Assembly (NCBI RefSeq): GCF_963668385.1
Contig: NZ_OY764327.1
Location: 1,302,001-1,366,000, forward strand
DNA from: an uncultured Carboxylicivirga sp.
GTDB lineage: Bacteria; Bacteroidota; Bacteroidia; Bacteroidales; Marinilabiliaceae
Length of the DNA stretch: 64,000 bases
Reading direction: 5' to 3'
The notes beneath the pieces were generated by a model, which was not told the DNA's origin, ran no database searches, and saw only the letters and a list, made by a program, of their open reading frames with translations. Position numbers and translations under genes: made by a program. This document shows, piece after piece, positions 9,937 through 18,844 of this stretch (positions within the stretch are counted from its first letter, which is position 1; every line of letters starts with the position of its first letter).

Positions 9937-10332
9937 TTATTTTTTCTTTCCACTCAAATTTCCTTCAACAATACCTTTAATTAAAGCCACAATACCAATA
10001 ATAAATAGAATAGGTGGATAATAAAAGATAAAACCAGCTATCCAACCACCTACAAACCAAACGGTAGCAATAGCCATCATCACAACTCCTCCCAAAACAC
10101 CTTTCTGAATACCTTTTTTTTCAGCACCGAAAAAACCACCATTTGAGTCTTCTGCAATCACTTCTGATTGTAATTTTTGCAAACGTACAGCTTCTGCCTC
10201 ATCCAGTTCACCTTTCTCACATTTTTCTGTATAATTTGGTTTCTCCATTGTTAAACCACAAATTAAACCTGTTGAAGTATTAAACTTTCTTTTTGTACAT
10301 ACCTTACATTGTTGCAAACTTAAAGTAGACAT
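9937..10332 (-). CDS. Small membrane protein with N-terminal four-cysteine zinc-ribbon-like segment
   Basis: Not recognised as a named gene. The first 40 residues hold Cys9, Cys12, Cys25 and Cys38 (CxxC-x12-C-x12-C), a spacing that could bind one zinc. A charged segment rich in Glu (about 36-65) follows, then two hydrophobic helices (about 75-97 and 100-120) and a basic tail ending SGKKK. There is no signal peptide, so the Cys segment should face the cytoplasm. It is a single-gene unit with 545 bp of non-coding DNA upstream and the tRNA downstream. The intact frame, the ATG and the orderly domain plan argue that it is a real gene. Confidence 0.75.
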   Translation of the reverse strand: MSTLSLQQCKVCTKRKFNTSTGLICGLTMEKPNYTEKCEKGELDEAEAVRLQKLQSEVIAEDSNGGFFGAEKKGIQKGVLGGVVMMAIATVWFVGGWIAGFIFYYPPILFIIGIVALIKGIVEGNLSGKKK

Positions 10333-10877
10333 GTTATTAAGATTTGGTTGTAAATAAATATTATTGTGCTGAAGAAATTAATATTCGTTAACTTTTTTGA
10401 TAGAAAAACAACTATTGCTTTTTATATATAATTTCAAAAACAACAAATAGCTTTTTATAAAAACTCACATATCCATTTATCTATTAATGAACACCATAAT
10501 TAATAAAATGATAAAAGGCTTTGTTATACAAAGCCTTTTATCATTTGGATTTTTATCTGATCTAAGGGAAAGGGTAATCTTTTCCGATTGTTAAATATAT
10601 ATAAATTTTAACTTATAGCAATAACCAACTAACGTTTCAGAACATGTTATCAAAATCAAGCTTGTTTAATAAACTATAAAACAAATCTAACACCCCCTTT
10701 AAAACACTAATCATACACCTAAACAATGTTAATATATAAAACTACACCCCATTAAAAATAAATTTTGAATTATATTTTTAAACAAAATACAAATACACCC
10801 CGAGTTTATCAAAAATTAAACATTATTTAATTTTGTACTTATTTAGATTTATTCTAAATACAAATGCGGTATAGATC
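10333..10877. other. Non-coding AT-rich gap with one perfect 19-bp hairpin
   Basis: No convincing coding frame or tRNA. The gap lies between the starts/ends of two minus-strand genes and holds the hairpin at 10506-10546 plus three C-runs in an ACACCCC context (about 10690-10800) with no clear meaning. Confidence 0.6.
10506..10546. terminator. Perfect 19-bp stem with 3-nt loop, probable terminator after recJ
   Basis: The left arm 10506-10524 and right arm 10528-10546 are exact reverse complements around the loop TAT. Both arms are A/T-rich at the base (AAATGATAAAAGG). It lies 330 bp past the recJ stop on the minus strand and about 175 bp upstream of the zinc-ribbon gene, so it could end recJ read-through. 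The stem is unusually long for an ordinary terminator. Confidence 0.6.
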
Positions 10878-12605
10878 TTAATTTCGATCCTGAAATTGAA
10901 TATCTTTTAGCATAACTTGTAGTGTAGTAATGCCATTATAGAAGTTTTCTTCAACCGTGTAACAAATATCAAAGGCATTATTCTCCTTGATTTTTTGAAG
11001 ACAACTACCCATCGAGAAAGCAATACCTTGCTTAATTGCAGCAGAATGTTCTTCGATCAACTCAAGTTTAAGATGATCTTTATCCTTACCTACAGCCTTG
11101 CTGGTACCATAATCGAAAACATTTCTCGTAGCAAAAACTGGTTTCATATTACCAGGGCCAAACGGACGAAACTGCTTAAGTATTCTATTAAATTTTGGAG
11201 TTATATCTTTTAAATGTAGAATAGAGTCAATATCAATTTGAGGGACTAATTGCTCCGGTAAAATATTCTCTTCGACATATTGCTCAAAACGTTTTTGAAA
11301 AGAAGGAATATTCTCTATTTTAAGCGTTAAACCTGCAGCATACATATGTCCACCAAAGTTTTCCAATAAATCACTGCAAGATTCAATAGCCTTATACAAA
11401 TCAAATCCTTCAACAGAACGAGCACTACCTGTTGCAAACCCTTTTGATTCTGTTAAAATTATAGTTGGACGATAAAAGGACTCTGTCAAACGAGATGCAA
11501 CAATTCCAATAACTCCTTTATGCCAATCAGGATTAAATAATATAGTAGATTTCTTATCTAAGAGCTCTTGATTACCTGCAATTAAATCATGAGCTTCGAT
11601 AGTAATACTTCTGTCCAGATCTTTTCTGGTTTCATTACTAGCATCAATACTTTCACTCATTTCTTTAATCAGACGCTCGTTCTCCTGATTAAAAACTAAA
11701 AGATCAACAGCATCGCTGCCTGCATCAATTCTACCTGCAGCATTAATTCTCGGACCAATTTTAAATACAATATCACTTATTGTAATTTCCCGCCCTTCCA
11801 TGCCTGCAATCTTAATAATAGATTTTAAACCAATACCTGGACTAGAGTTAAGCTTTTGAAGACCATAATATGCTAAAATACGATTTTCCCCTATAATAGG
11901 AACAATATCAGAAGCAATACTAACGGCAACAAGATCAATTAAATCATACAGTTCAGCCTCTCTAAAGTCATTATAACGACAAAAAGCCTGCATCAACTTA
12001 AAGCCAACCCCACAACCCGATAGGTTCTTATCAGGATAATTACAATCACTTCTTTTAGGATCAAGACAAGCTGCTGCATCAGGTAATACATCACCAGGTG
12101 TATGGTGATCACAAATAATAAAATCGATACCTTTTTCTTTTGCGTAAGCAACTTTTTCAACTGCCTTAATACCACAATCCAAAGCAATTACCAGCGTAAT
12201 ATTTTGCTCAGCAGCAAAATCTATACCTTTATAAGAAATTCCATATCCTTCCTCGTAACGATTCGGGATATAAAACTGTAGTTTCTCGTAATGAATACGT
12301 AAGAAAGAATAAACCAAAGCCACACTAGTAGTTCCATCTACATCATAATCTCCATAAATCATGATGTTTTCGCCACTATCAAAGGCTTTGTTAATACGAT
12401 GTACTGCCCTTTCCACATCTTTCATTAGAAAGGGATTATGCAAATCAGTTAATTTGGGACGAAAAAAAGCTTTAGCTTCATCATAGTTAGTCACCCCTCG
12501 CTGTACCAAGAGATTGGCCAACACATGATTGATATTTAGAACCTCGGCTAAGTGACTAACAACCTGTGGGTCACTCTCGGGTTTTATGCTCCATCTTTTT
12601 TCCAT
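10878..12605 (-). CDS. recJ: Single-stranded-DNA-specific exonuclease RecJ
   Basis: 5'-to-3' single-strand DNA exonuclease of recombination and mismatch repair, cytoplasmic, Mn/Mg-dependent. The DHH-superfamily motifs are all present: IYGDYDVDGTTS near residue 80, ALDCGI near 140, CDHHTPG near 165, the SIASDI motif near 230 and the DHHA1-type signature GFATGSARS...GGHMYAAG around 400-430. A C-terminal OB-like part completes the protein. At 575 aa it matches the usual RecJ length (about 570). The start MEKRWSIKPESDPQ is typical. It lies 124 bp downstream of lipB on the same strand and may be read with it. No oddity seen. Confidence 0.96.
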   Translation of the reverse strand: MEKRWSIKPESDPQVVSHLAEVLNINHVLANLLVQRGVTNYDEAKAFFRPKLTDLHNPFLMKDVERAVHRINKAFDSGENIMIYGDYDVDGTTSVALVYSFLRIHYEKLQFYIPNRYEEGYGISYKGIDFAAEQNITLVIALDCGIKAVEKVAYAKEKGIDFIICDHHTPGDVLPDAAACLDPKRSDCNYPDKNLSGCGVGFKLMQAFCRYNDFREAELYDLIDLVAVSIASDIVPIIGENRILAYYGLQKLNSSPGIGLKSIIKIAGMEGREITISDIVFKIGPRINAAGRIDAGSDAVDLLVFNQENERLIKEMSESIDASNETRKDLDRSITIEAHDLIAGNQELLDKKSTILFNPDWHKGVIGIVASRLTESFYRPTIILTESKGFATGSARSVEGFDLYKAIESCSDLLENFGGHMYAAGLTLKIENIPSFQKRFEQYVEENILPEQLVPQIDIDSILHLKDITPKFNRILKQFRPFGPGNMKPVFATRNVFDYGTSKAVGKDKDHLKLELIEEHSAAIKQGIAFSMGSCLQKIKENNAFDICYTVEENFYNGITTLQVMLKDIQFQDRN

Positions 12606-12729
12606 TAATAATACGCCCGTTTATGACCTCAAATTTTTCTAAAAAAATGATTAAATCAAAAAAACACTTTAAAATAAAAACGCTATTTCTATATATTTCG
12701 AATAATTAAGCAAGTTATATATTTAACCA

Positions 12730-13437
12730 TCACTTGCTTAATTGTAGATTAAATATTTTTGATATTTTTTTCAACAATATATCTTTTACTTCTTCGATGT
12801 CAACTATTTTATTCAATTCTTTTTGTAATGAAGTAACTCCTTTATCTACAAAACCACAAGGATTAATGTGATTAAAGTAGTTAAGATCGGTATTTACATT
12901 GAGAGCAAAACCGTGCATCGATACATATCTGCTGGCTTTTACTCCAATAGCACAAATTTTACGTGCTTTACCCGGTATTGTAGTATCAAGCCAAACTCCG
13001 GTTGCTCCATCTAAGCGTTCGCCAATTAGACCATATTCAGCAATAGTTTCAATGATTGCTTGCTCTAAATTATATATATAACTTCTAATTTGAAGATCCA
13101 TCTCTTCCAAATCAAAAATTGGATAACCTACAATTTGCCCGGGTCCATGATAGGTAATATCACCACCTCTGTTGATTTTATAAAAAGTAGCATTGATTTG
13201 CTTCAGAAACTGCTCATTAATAAGTAAATTATTCTGTACACCACTCTTTCCTAAGGTATAAACATGCGGATGTTCTACAAAAAGCAAATGATTTTCGATT
13301 GGTTTTGTCGAATCGGTATGCTCTCGATTAAAAAGTTTTACATCAACTACCTTAGCAAAAAGCTCTTCCTGATAATCCCAAACTTTTTTATAATCGCTAA
13401 CTCCTAAATCTTCAAATATGGTATTGGCGGGTTTCAT
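12730..13437 (-). CDS. lipB: Octanoyltransferase LipB
   Basis: Transfers octanoate from acyl-carrier protein to the lipoyl domains of 2-oxoacid dehydrogenases and the glycine cleavage H protein. The LipB signature is clear: RGGDITYHGPGQIVGYPIFDL, the lysine in KICAIGVKAS and the acyl-thioester cysteine in NPCGFVDKGVTSL. At 235 aa it is complete. Its ATG lies 5 bp after the lipA stop, so lipA-lipB form a translationally tight pair in which LipB supplies the octanoylated substrate that LipA sulfurates. Confidence 0.96.
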   Translation of the reverse strand: MKPANTIFEDLGVSDYKKVWDYQEELFAKVVDVKLFNREHTDSTKPIENHLLFVEHPHVYTLGKSGVQNNLLINEQFLKQINATFYKINRGGDITYHGPGQIVGYPIFDLEEMDLQIRSYIYNLEQAIIETIAEYGLIGERLDGATGVWLDTTIPGKARKICAIGVKASRYVSMHGFALNVNTDLNYFNHINPCGFVDKGVTSLQKELNKIVDIEEVKDILLKKISKIFNLQLSK

Positions 13438-13442
13438 AAGTT

Positions 13443-14309
13443 CTATTTTAAAGCATTAATATGTTTATCGGCATGATACGAAGAACGAACCAAAGGACCA
13501 CTCTCAACATACTTAAAACCTTTCTCCAATCCAACCTGCTCGTACTTTTTAAACTGCTCTGGTGTTACATATTCCGATACAGGTAAATGATCTTGTGTTG
13601 GCTGTAAATACTGCCCTATGGTAAGTACCTTAACTCCTACAGCCAATAAATCATCCATTGCTTCAAATACTTCTTCTTCTGTTTCACCCAATCCAAGCAT
13701 AATACCCGACTTGGCAACCATCCCTCCATCAGCGATATATTTTAATGTACGCAAGCTAATATCGTATTTTGCCTTCGTACGAATAATTGGTGTTAAACGA
13801 CGAACTGTTTCCAGATTATGCGAAATGACTTCAGGTTTTGCATCCATAACTATCTGAACTAAATGTTGCAAACCATTAAAATCAGGAATAAGAACTTCCA
13901 TTGTAGTATCAGGATTTAACTCTTTTGTTTTTCGAATGGTAGCTGCCCAGATTTCAGCACCTCCATCTTCCAAATCATCTCTGTCAACTGAAGTAATTAC
14001 AGCATGTTTTAATTTCATAATTTGAATCGACCGTGCAATTCTCAATGGTTCTTTTAAATCAACAGGATTTGGCTTACCCGTTTTCACATTACAGAATTTA
14101 CAAGCACGTGTACAGATATCACCCAAAATCATAAACGTTGCCGTTCCACGTCCCCAACACTCAGCCGCATTTGGACATTTCCCGCTAGTACATATAGTAT
14201 GCAATTTATTATCTCGTATGGTCTTATGCATCCAATTATAATCAGCCGTATTGGGTAATTGTATTTTCAACCAATCGGGTTTGGATACTCTGCTCTTTAT
14301 TTTTACCAT
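13443..14309 (-). CDS. lipA: Lipoyl synthase LipA
   Basis: Radical-SAM enzyme inserting two sulfurs into protein-bound octanoyl groups. Start chosen at MVKIKSRVSKPDW; an in-frame ATG lies 11 codons upstream (14342), but residues from it are not family-like. From the chosen start the auxiliary cluster cysteines are Cys40, Cys45 and Cys51 (CTSGKCPNAAEC) and the radical-SAM cluster cysteines are Cys66, Cys70 and Cys73 (CTRACKFC). The C-terminal RSSYHA motif, whose serine ligates the sacrificed cluster in known LipA enzymes, is present. It is the first gene of the lipA-lipB pair and is divergent from the M3 peptidase gene across about 260 bp. Confidence 0.96.
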   Translation of the reverse strand: MVKIKSRVSKPDWLKIQLPNTADYNWMHKTIRDNKLHTICTSGKCPNAAECWGRGTATFMILGDICTRACKFCNVKTGKPNPVDLKEPLRIARSIQIMKLKHAVITSVDRDDLEDGGAEIWAATIRKTKELNPDTTMEVLIPDFNGLQHLVQIVMDAKPEVISHNLETVRRLTPIIRTKAKYDISLRTLKYIADGGMVAKSGIMLGLGETEEEVFEAMDDLLAVGVKVLTIGQYLQPTQDHLPVSEYVTPEQFKKYEQVGLEKGFKYVESGPLVRSSYHADKHINALK

Positions 14310-14569
14310 TTTTAAACTCTTTATAGCCAATTCAATGCACAATAATACTTAAAATTTGGCTCTTAAAACATGAAATATATTGGTAGAACCAACTGCTACG
14401 AAACAAAACAGTACAAATTCAGCAATGTTCATCCTATCAAAAATTCATATTTGAAACCAACAAACTTTGCGAGGCTAACAAGCTAATATTTGTCATATTA
14501 CATATGCATTTATAATCTTATATTGCGCCATCCAAGGGAAACATCAATCATTAAAACTTATTATCTAGA

Positions 14570-16687
14570 ATGAAAAACGTCTTAGCATTAGCTTTGATAG
14601 CTATTTTTGCATTAAATAGTTGTCAGACGAAACAAAAAAAAGAAAAGGATATGAATCCATTTTTTTCGCAATATAATACCAAGTTCAATGTTCCTCCTTT
14701 TGATAAAATAAAAGTTGAGCACTACTTGCCGGCTTTCGAAAAAGGAATGGCTGAAGAAACAGCAGATGTGGATGCAATCATTAATAATTCTGAAGCTCCT
14801 TCATTTGAAAATACAATTGTAGCGCTTGATAACAGTGGTCATTTATTAAACGAAGTCTCTTCGGTTTTCTTTTCTCAACGCTCAGCTCATGGAACTGATG
14901 AATTAATGGCTGTTGCACCAGAGATTCTGAAAAAAATGAGTATTCATTCTGATGATATCAACCTTAATCCGGCTTTATTCAAAAGGGTTGAGGAAGTTTA
15001 CAAACAGAAAGATAATTTGAACCTAAGCACCGAACAAGCCATGCTTTTGGAAAAAACATACAAAGGTTTTGTTCGAAGTGGGGTTAATCTCGAAGGAGCT
15101 AAAAAAGATTCATTACGCAAAATAAACATGCGTTTGTCTGAATTAACCAATCAATTCAACATGAATGTTTTAGCTGAAACAAATGATTTTAAACTGGTGG
15201 TTGATAAAGAATCTGACTTAGCCGGGTTGCCTGAATTGTCTGTCATTGCTGCAGCAGAAACTGCCAAAGAATTTAATTTGGATGGCAAGTGGGTATTTAC
15301 CACTCAAAAACCAAGCATGCTTCCATTCCTTTCATATGCACAAAATCGTAGTTTACGCGAACAATTATATAAGGGATATTACATGCGTGGTAATAATAAC
15401 AACGACCACGACAACAAAGATATTTTAGTTGAACTCACCAATCTTAGAGTTGAAAAAGCTCATTTATTAGGATATAATAGCTATGCCGATTATGTGCTGG
15501 AAGAGCGTATGGCTAAAAATGCAGATAATGTTTATGAATTATTAGAGCAACTATGGGATAAAGCAATTCCAGTAGCAAAAAAGGAACGTGCTGCAATGCA
15601 AGACATCATTGATCGAGAAGGTGGTAATTTCAAATTACAATCGTGGGATTGGTGGTATTATGCTGAAAAGGTTCGTCAGGAAAAATATGATTTGGATGAG
15701 AATGAAGTACGCCCATATTTTGAACTTAACCATGTTAGAGAAGGTGCTTTTGATTTAGCACACAAACTATTTGGTTTGCAGTTTGAAGAAATAAAAGGTG
15801 ATTTTCCAAAACCACATCCCAATGCTCAGGCTTTCGAAGTTAAAGAAGCTGATGGATCGCACAAAGGAGTTTTATATATGGATTTTCACCCAAGAGCTAC
15901 TAAAAATCAGGGAGCATGGTGTGGAGCCTATCGTAAACAACATCGTGTTAACGGCGAAAATATTCCACCTGTTGTAACAATTGTATGCAATTTTACACCT
16001 GCCATTGGAGATAAGCCTGCCTTATTAAGTTTTGATGAAGTAACAACCTTGTTTCACGAATTCGGACATAGTTTGCACCAACTTTTGAGTGATTGTACTT
16101 ACAATAAATTATCAGGAACATCAGTTCCCCGCGATTTTGTTGAACTTCCTTCTCAAATAATGGAGAACTGGGCAGGTGAGCCAGAGATTTTAAAACAATA
16201 TGCTCATCACTATAAAACAGGAGAAGTTATTCCTGATGAATTAATTGAGAAACTTAATAATAGCAGCCACTTTAATCAGGGATTTGCAACAGTCGAATAT
16301 CTAGCCGCTGCTTTATTGGATATGAATTATCATACTCAAACAGAAGTAAAAGACATTGATCCTGTTAAATTTGAAGACGATTATTTAAAAGGCATTGGTC
16401 TCATTCCTGAAATCATTTCACGCTATAAATCAACTTATTTCAAACACATTTTTGGCGGTGGTTATATGGCTGGATATTACAGTTACATTTGGTCAGGAGT
16501 ATTAGATGCTGATGCTTTTGAAGCCTTTAAAGAAACTAGTTTATACGATCAGGAAACAGCGAAAGCATATCGCAAAAATATTCTTGAAAAAGGTGGTACT
16601 GAAGATGCCATGACTATGTATAAAAATTTCAGAGGCAGAGAATCCGAAATTGCTCCTTTAATCCGACAAAGAGGCCTTGATCAATAG
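14570..16687 (+). CDS. dcp: M3-family metallopeptidase lipoprotein (peptidyl-dipeptidase Dcp-like)
   Basis: Zinc peptidase that trims short peptides, probably in the periplasm. The N-terminus is a lipoprotein signal (LNSC, Cys18), unlike cytoplasmic E. coli Dcp; an envelope location is common in Bacteroidota. The M3 zinc site FHEFGHSLH gives His496, Glu497 and His500, with a third ligand expected in ELPSQIMENW about 25 residues on. The C-terminal substrate loop GGYMAGYYSYIWSGVLDADAF is characteristic. Length 705 aa is as expected. It stands alone, with a terminator 26 bp after its stop. Confidence 0.95.
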   Translation: MKNVLALALIAIFALNSCQTKQKKEKDMNPFFSQYNTKFNVPPFDKIKVEHYLPAFEKGMAEETADVDAIINNSEAPSFENTIVALDNSGHLLNEVSSVFFSQRSAHGTDELMAVAPEILKKMSIHSDDINLNPALFKRVEEVYKQKDNLNLSTEQAMLLEKTYKGFVRSGVNLEGAKKDSLRKINMRLSELTNQFNMNVLAETNDFKLVVDKESDLAGLPELSVIAAAETAKEFNLDGKWVFTTQKPSMLPFLSYAQNRSLREQLYKGYYMRGNNNNDHDNKDILVELTNLRVEKAHLLGYNSYADYVLEERMAKNADNVYELLEQLWDKAIPVAKKERAAMQDIIDREGGNFKLQSWDWWYYAEKVRQEKYDLDENEVRPYFELNHVREGAFDLAHKLFGLQFEEIKGDFPKPHPNAQAFEVKEADGSHKGVLYMDFHPRATKNQGAWCGAYRKQHRVNGENIPPVVTIVCNFTPAIGDKPALLSFDEVTTLFHEFGHSLHQLLSDCTYNKLSGTSVPRDFVELPSQIMENWAGEPEILKQYAHHYKTGEVIPDELIEKLNNSSHFNQGFATVEYLAAALLDMNYHTQTEVKDIDPVKFEDDYLKGIGLIPEIISRYKSTYFKHIFGGGYMAGYYSYIWSGVLDADAFEAFKETSLYDQETAKAYRKNILEKGGTEDAMTMYKNFRGRESEIAPLIRQRGLDQ

Positions 16688-16712
16688 CTCTCACACAACT
16701 TACATATATTTC

Positions 16713-16749
16713 AAAAGAGGGTTGCCATTTTCATAGCAACCCTCTTTTT
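16713..16749 (+). terminator. Intrinsic terminator after the M3 peptidase gene
   Basis: AAAAGAGGGTTGC (16713-16725) pairs with its complement at 16736-16748 across a 10-nt loop and runs into a T-tract. It is placed directly after the stop codon. Confidence 0.85.
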
Positions 16750-16831
16750 GATTGCACTCTATAAGCTATAGAGTAGAATTTAATTACTATTTCAAATATA
16801 TTTGAAACTTATTATTACACTATTCGTTTAA

Positions 16832-16891
16832 TAACTCAAACTAACTTACATGTTGTAAGTTTGCAAAAACTCATTTATTAACTCAAACTAA
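16832..16891 (+). promoter_or_regulatory. Promoter with palindrome between two direct repeats (small Cys-Cys lipoprotein gene)
   Basis: The direct repeat TAACTCAAACTAA occurs at 16832-16844 and 16879-16891. Between them AACTTACA-TGT-TGTAAGTT (16843-16861) is a perfect 8-bp palindrome. Its right half contains TAAGTTTG (16856-16863), matching the Bacteroidota -7 promoter box TAnnTTTG. The arrangement looks like an operator over a promoter, with the start codon 35 bp on. No regulator is identified. Confidence 0.45.
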
Positions 16892-16898
16892 AATTAAC

Positions 16899-17153
16899 AT
16901 GAAAAAAATTCTATTATTACTGGCTGTAGGCGCAATGGTTCTTTCGTCGTGCGGACAAAAATCCACAGCACAATCAGAAGCAGCTACTGAAGAAACAACA
17001 GTTGTTGAAGCAGCACCAGTTGAAACGGCAGTACCTGACTCAACCGATAAAGCTTGTTGCGAAAAAGATTCAACAATGGCTTGTTGTCAAAAAGATAGCC
17101 TTAAAGCTGATGAGGCAGAAACACCAGAAGCTGTTACTGAAGAAGCAGAATAA
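16899..17153 (+). CDS. Small Cys-Cys-repeat lipoprotein
   Basis: Function unknown. The 84-aa product has a clear lipoprotein signal ending LSSC (Cys18), then a low-complexity acidic Ala/Glu/Thr-rich body. Two near-identical short repeats, ACCEKDSTM and ACCQKDSLK, each carry a Cys-Cys pair, so four thiols are presented at the membrane surface. This could bind metal or act in redox chemistry, but that is inference. It has its own probable promoter upstream and a strong terminator after it, so it is a single-gene unit that may be highly expressed. Confidence 0.8.
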   Translation: MKKILLLLAVGAMVLSSCGQKSTAQSEAATEETTVVEAAPVETAVPDSTDKACCEKDSTMACCQKDSLKADEAETPEAVTEEAE

Positions 17154-17178
17154 CAAACAAATATTAATAATACAATGT

Positions 17179-17203
17179 AAGGTCGGTTCACCGACCTTTT
17201 TTT
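17179..17203 (+). terminator. Intrinsic terminator after the Cys-Cys lipoprotein gene
   Basis: AAGGTCGG-TTCA-CCGACCTT is a tight GC-rich hairpin followed by a T-run, 25 bp after the stop codon. Confidence 0.92.
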
Positions 17204-17300
17204 ATGCAAAAAAATCAAAATCATGGTAGGGTAAACTTAAAGTTGTTCGGTATATGGTTGAGAATGAATAAAGGTACAAACAACCATAAAACTGAAAATC

Positions 17301-18221
17301 ATGAAAAAAGCAATATTTTTAATCACTTCAACCTTACTGATAGGATTTACAGCTTGTAATAAAAATGAAAATCTTTTACCTGATCAAACAATTCAAAATG
17401 TTGATCTAAATGTAACAACCGAATCAGTAGTAACAACCGATGCAACACTTGATGATGTTGTTGAAGCAACTGAATACGAAGCCGAACTTTACGCAGCAAT
17501 TTCAGAAACAACTACATCCTCTGCAACTACATCCTCTTTAAAATCTAACGATAACAACCCATTTCGTAATCGTTATAAAGAAGGAGTTAGTCCTAACATT
17601 AATATAGATTCAGAAAACGGTACCTTCCCCAAAACCATCATTCTTGATTATGGCGAAAGCTCAGAGTTAAATAACGGGAGAGTTATTTCCGGTATAATCC
17701 AAATAGTGATTTCGGCACCCAGAACCGAAAGTGGAGCCACTCGCACCATAACTTTCGATAATTTTATGGTTGATTCAATCGCTATTGAAGGAGAAATCAT
17801 AAAAACATTCGAACTTAACAACAACACCATCCAAATAACACGCAATCTTACGATTACTCTTCCGGATGGCACAGTGATAACAATTGAATCTGAACGAACT
17901 AAATTATGGATTGAAGGAATGGATACTCCATTGATTCATGAAGACGATGTGTTTGAAATAACCGGCTATTCAAATATTACAGATTCAGATGGCGACGAGT
18001 TTAAAAAAGAAATCACCATACCTTTAATCAAAACAGGTACATGCCGTTACATTGTATCAGGAGAAGTTACATTATCGCAAAACAATATTGTATTTGCCGT
18101 AATTAATTACGGTGATGGAACCTGCGACAATATAGCTACTTATACAACAGCTGAAGGATCAACTGAATTTATAATCGGACAACGAATAAGAGAAAAACAA
18201 CAGCAAAATAGAAAAAACTAA
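17301..18221 (+). CDS. Secreted lipoprotein of unknown function
   Basis: No family recognised. The lipoprotein signal ends GFTAC (Cys19), followed by a Thr/Ser-rich linker with the repeated stretch ATTSS (about 70-85). The rest (about 95-300) is beta-rich with regular strand-length repeats (ITFDNFMVDSIAIEG, ITRNLTITLPDGT) and ends in a basic tail. It lies 134 bp upstream of the ECF sigma gene on the same strand. Similar exported proteins often precede sigma genes in Bacteroidota, but no direct link can be shown here. Confidence 0.75.
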   Translation: MKKAIFLITSTLLIGFTACNKNENLLPDQTIQNVDLNVTTESVVTTDATLDDVVEATEYEAELYAAISETTTSSATTSSLKSNDNNPFRNRYKEGVSPNINIDSENGTFPKTIILDYGESSELNNGRVISGIIQIVISAPRTESGATRTITFDNFMVDSIAIEGEIIKTFELNNNTIQITRNLTITLPDGTVITIESERTKLWIEGMDTPLIHEDDVFEITGYSNITDSDGDEFKKEITIPLIKTGTCRYIVSGEVTLSQNNIVFAVINYGDGTCDNIATYTTAEGSTEFIIGQRIREKQQQNRKN

Positions 18222-18355
18222 TTTTTCCCGTTCATTCATGAACTAAGTTCATCCTGAAAGCAAAAACGTTTGTTTTTGGGATTATTAAACAGCTTGAGAA
18301 AATTAACATAGCAACAACAAAATCACTAACTTAGATTCTAATAAATCGATACATC

Positions 18356-18844
18356 TTGAGACGTGAAGTTTTTAAAAGTCTGTTTGACGAGCAATTCGAC
18401 CCTCTGCGTAATTATCTGTTTTATAGATGCGGAGATGAAAATATGGCAACTGATGTTGCTCAGGATGCATTTTTAAAATTATGGGAGAAACAATGGGAAA
18501 AACCACCAGAAGAATTAGTTAAGTTACTTTATAAAATTGCGAAAGATAATTTGATCACTAAATTTCGAAGACATAAAAAAGAGCTCGAATATACAACCAA
18601 ACCACCTGTCAACAACCATAGTTTAAGTCCTGAAGAAGAGCTTGATTATAAAGAATTACAAGTCAAGTATGAAAACGCTTTAAAAGAGATGCCGGAGATT
18701 CAAAGAGAGGTTTTTTTTATGAGCAGAAACGATGAACTTAAATATCATGAAATAGCAGAAAAACTCGATTTAAGTATTAAAGCGGTGGAAAAAAGAATGA
18801 AAAACGCACTGCAATATTTAAGACAAAAACTGACAGTACAATGA
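18356..18844 (+). CDS. RNA polymerase sigma-70 factor, ECF subfamily (FecI-like)
   Basis: Extracytoplasmic-function sigma factor. Region 2 (about 8-75, DVAQDAFLKLWEK) binds the -10 element and core polymerase; region 4 (about 105-158, EIAEKLDLSIKAVEKRMKNAL) is the -35-binding helix-turn-helix. The start is a TTG at 18356: the only in-frame codons between it and the upstream stop (18332) are non-standard starts. The stop overlaps the next gene's ATG by 4 bp (ATGA), so sigma and anti-sigma are translationally coupled. It probably transcribes the receptor gene two places downstream when released. Confidence 0.93.
   Translation: MRREVFKSLFDEQFDPLRNYLFYRCGDENMATDVAQDAFLKLWEKQWEKPPEELVKLLYKIAKDNLITKFRRHKKELEYTTKPPVNNHSLSPEEELDYKELQVKYENALKEMPEIQREVFFMSRNDELKYHEIAEKLDLSIKAVEKRMKNALQYLRQKLTVQ

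Noticed and set aside
18225-18300. Terminator after the 306-aa lipoprotein gene
   Set aside because: Only weak AT-rich hairpins (for example AAAAACGTTTGTTTTT) are visible, so no call was made; read-through into the sigma operon remains possible.
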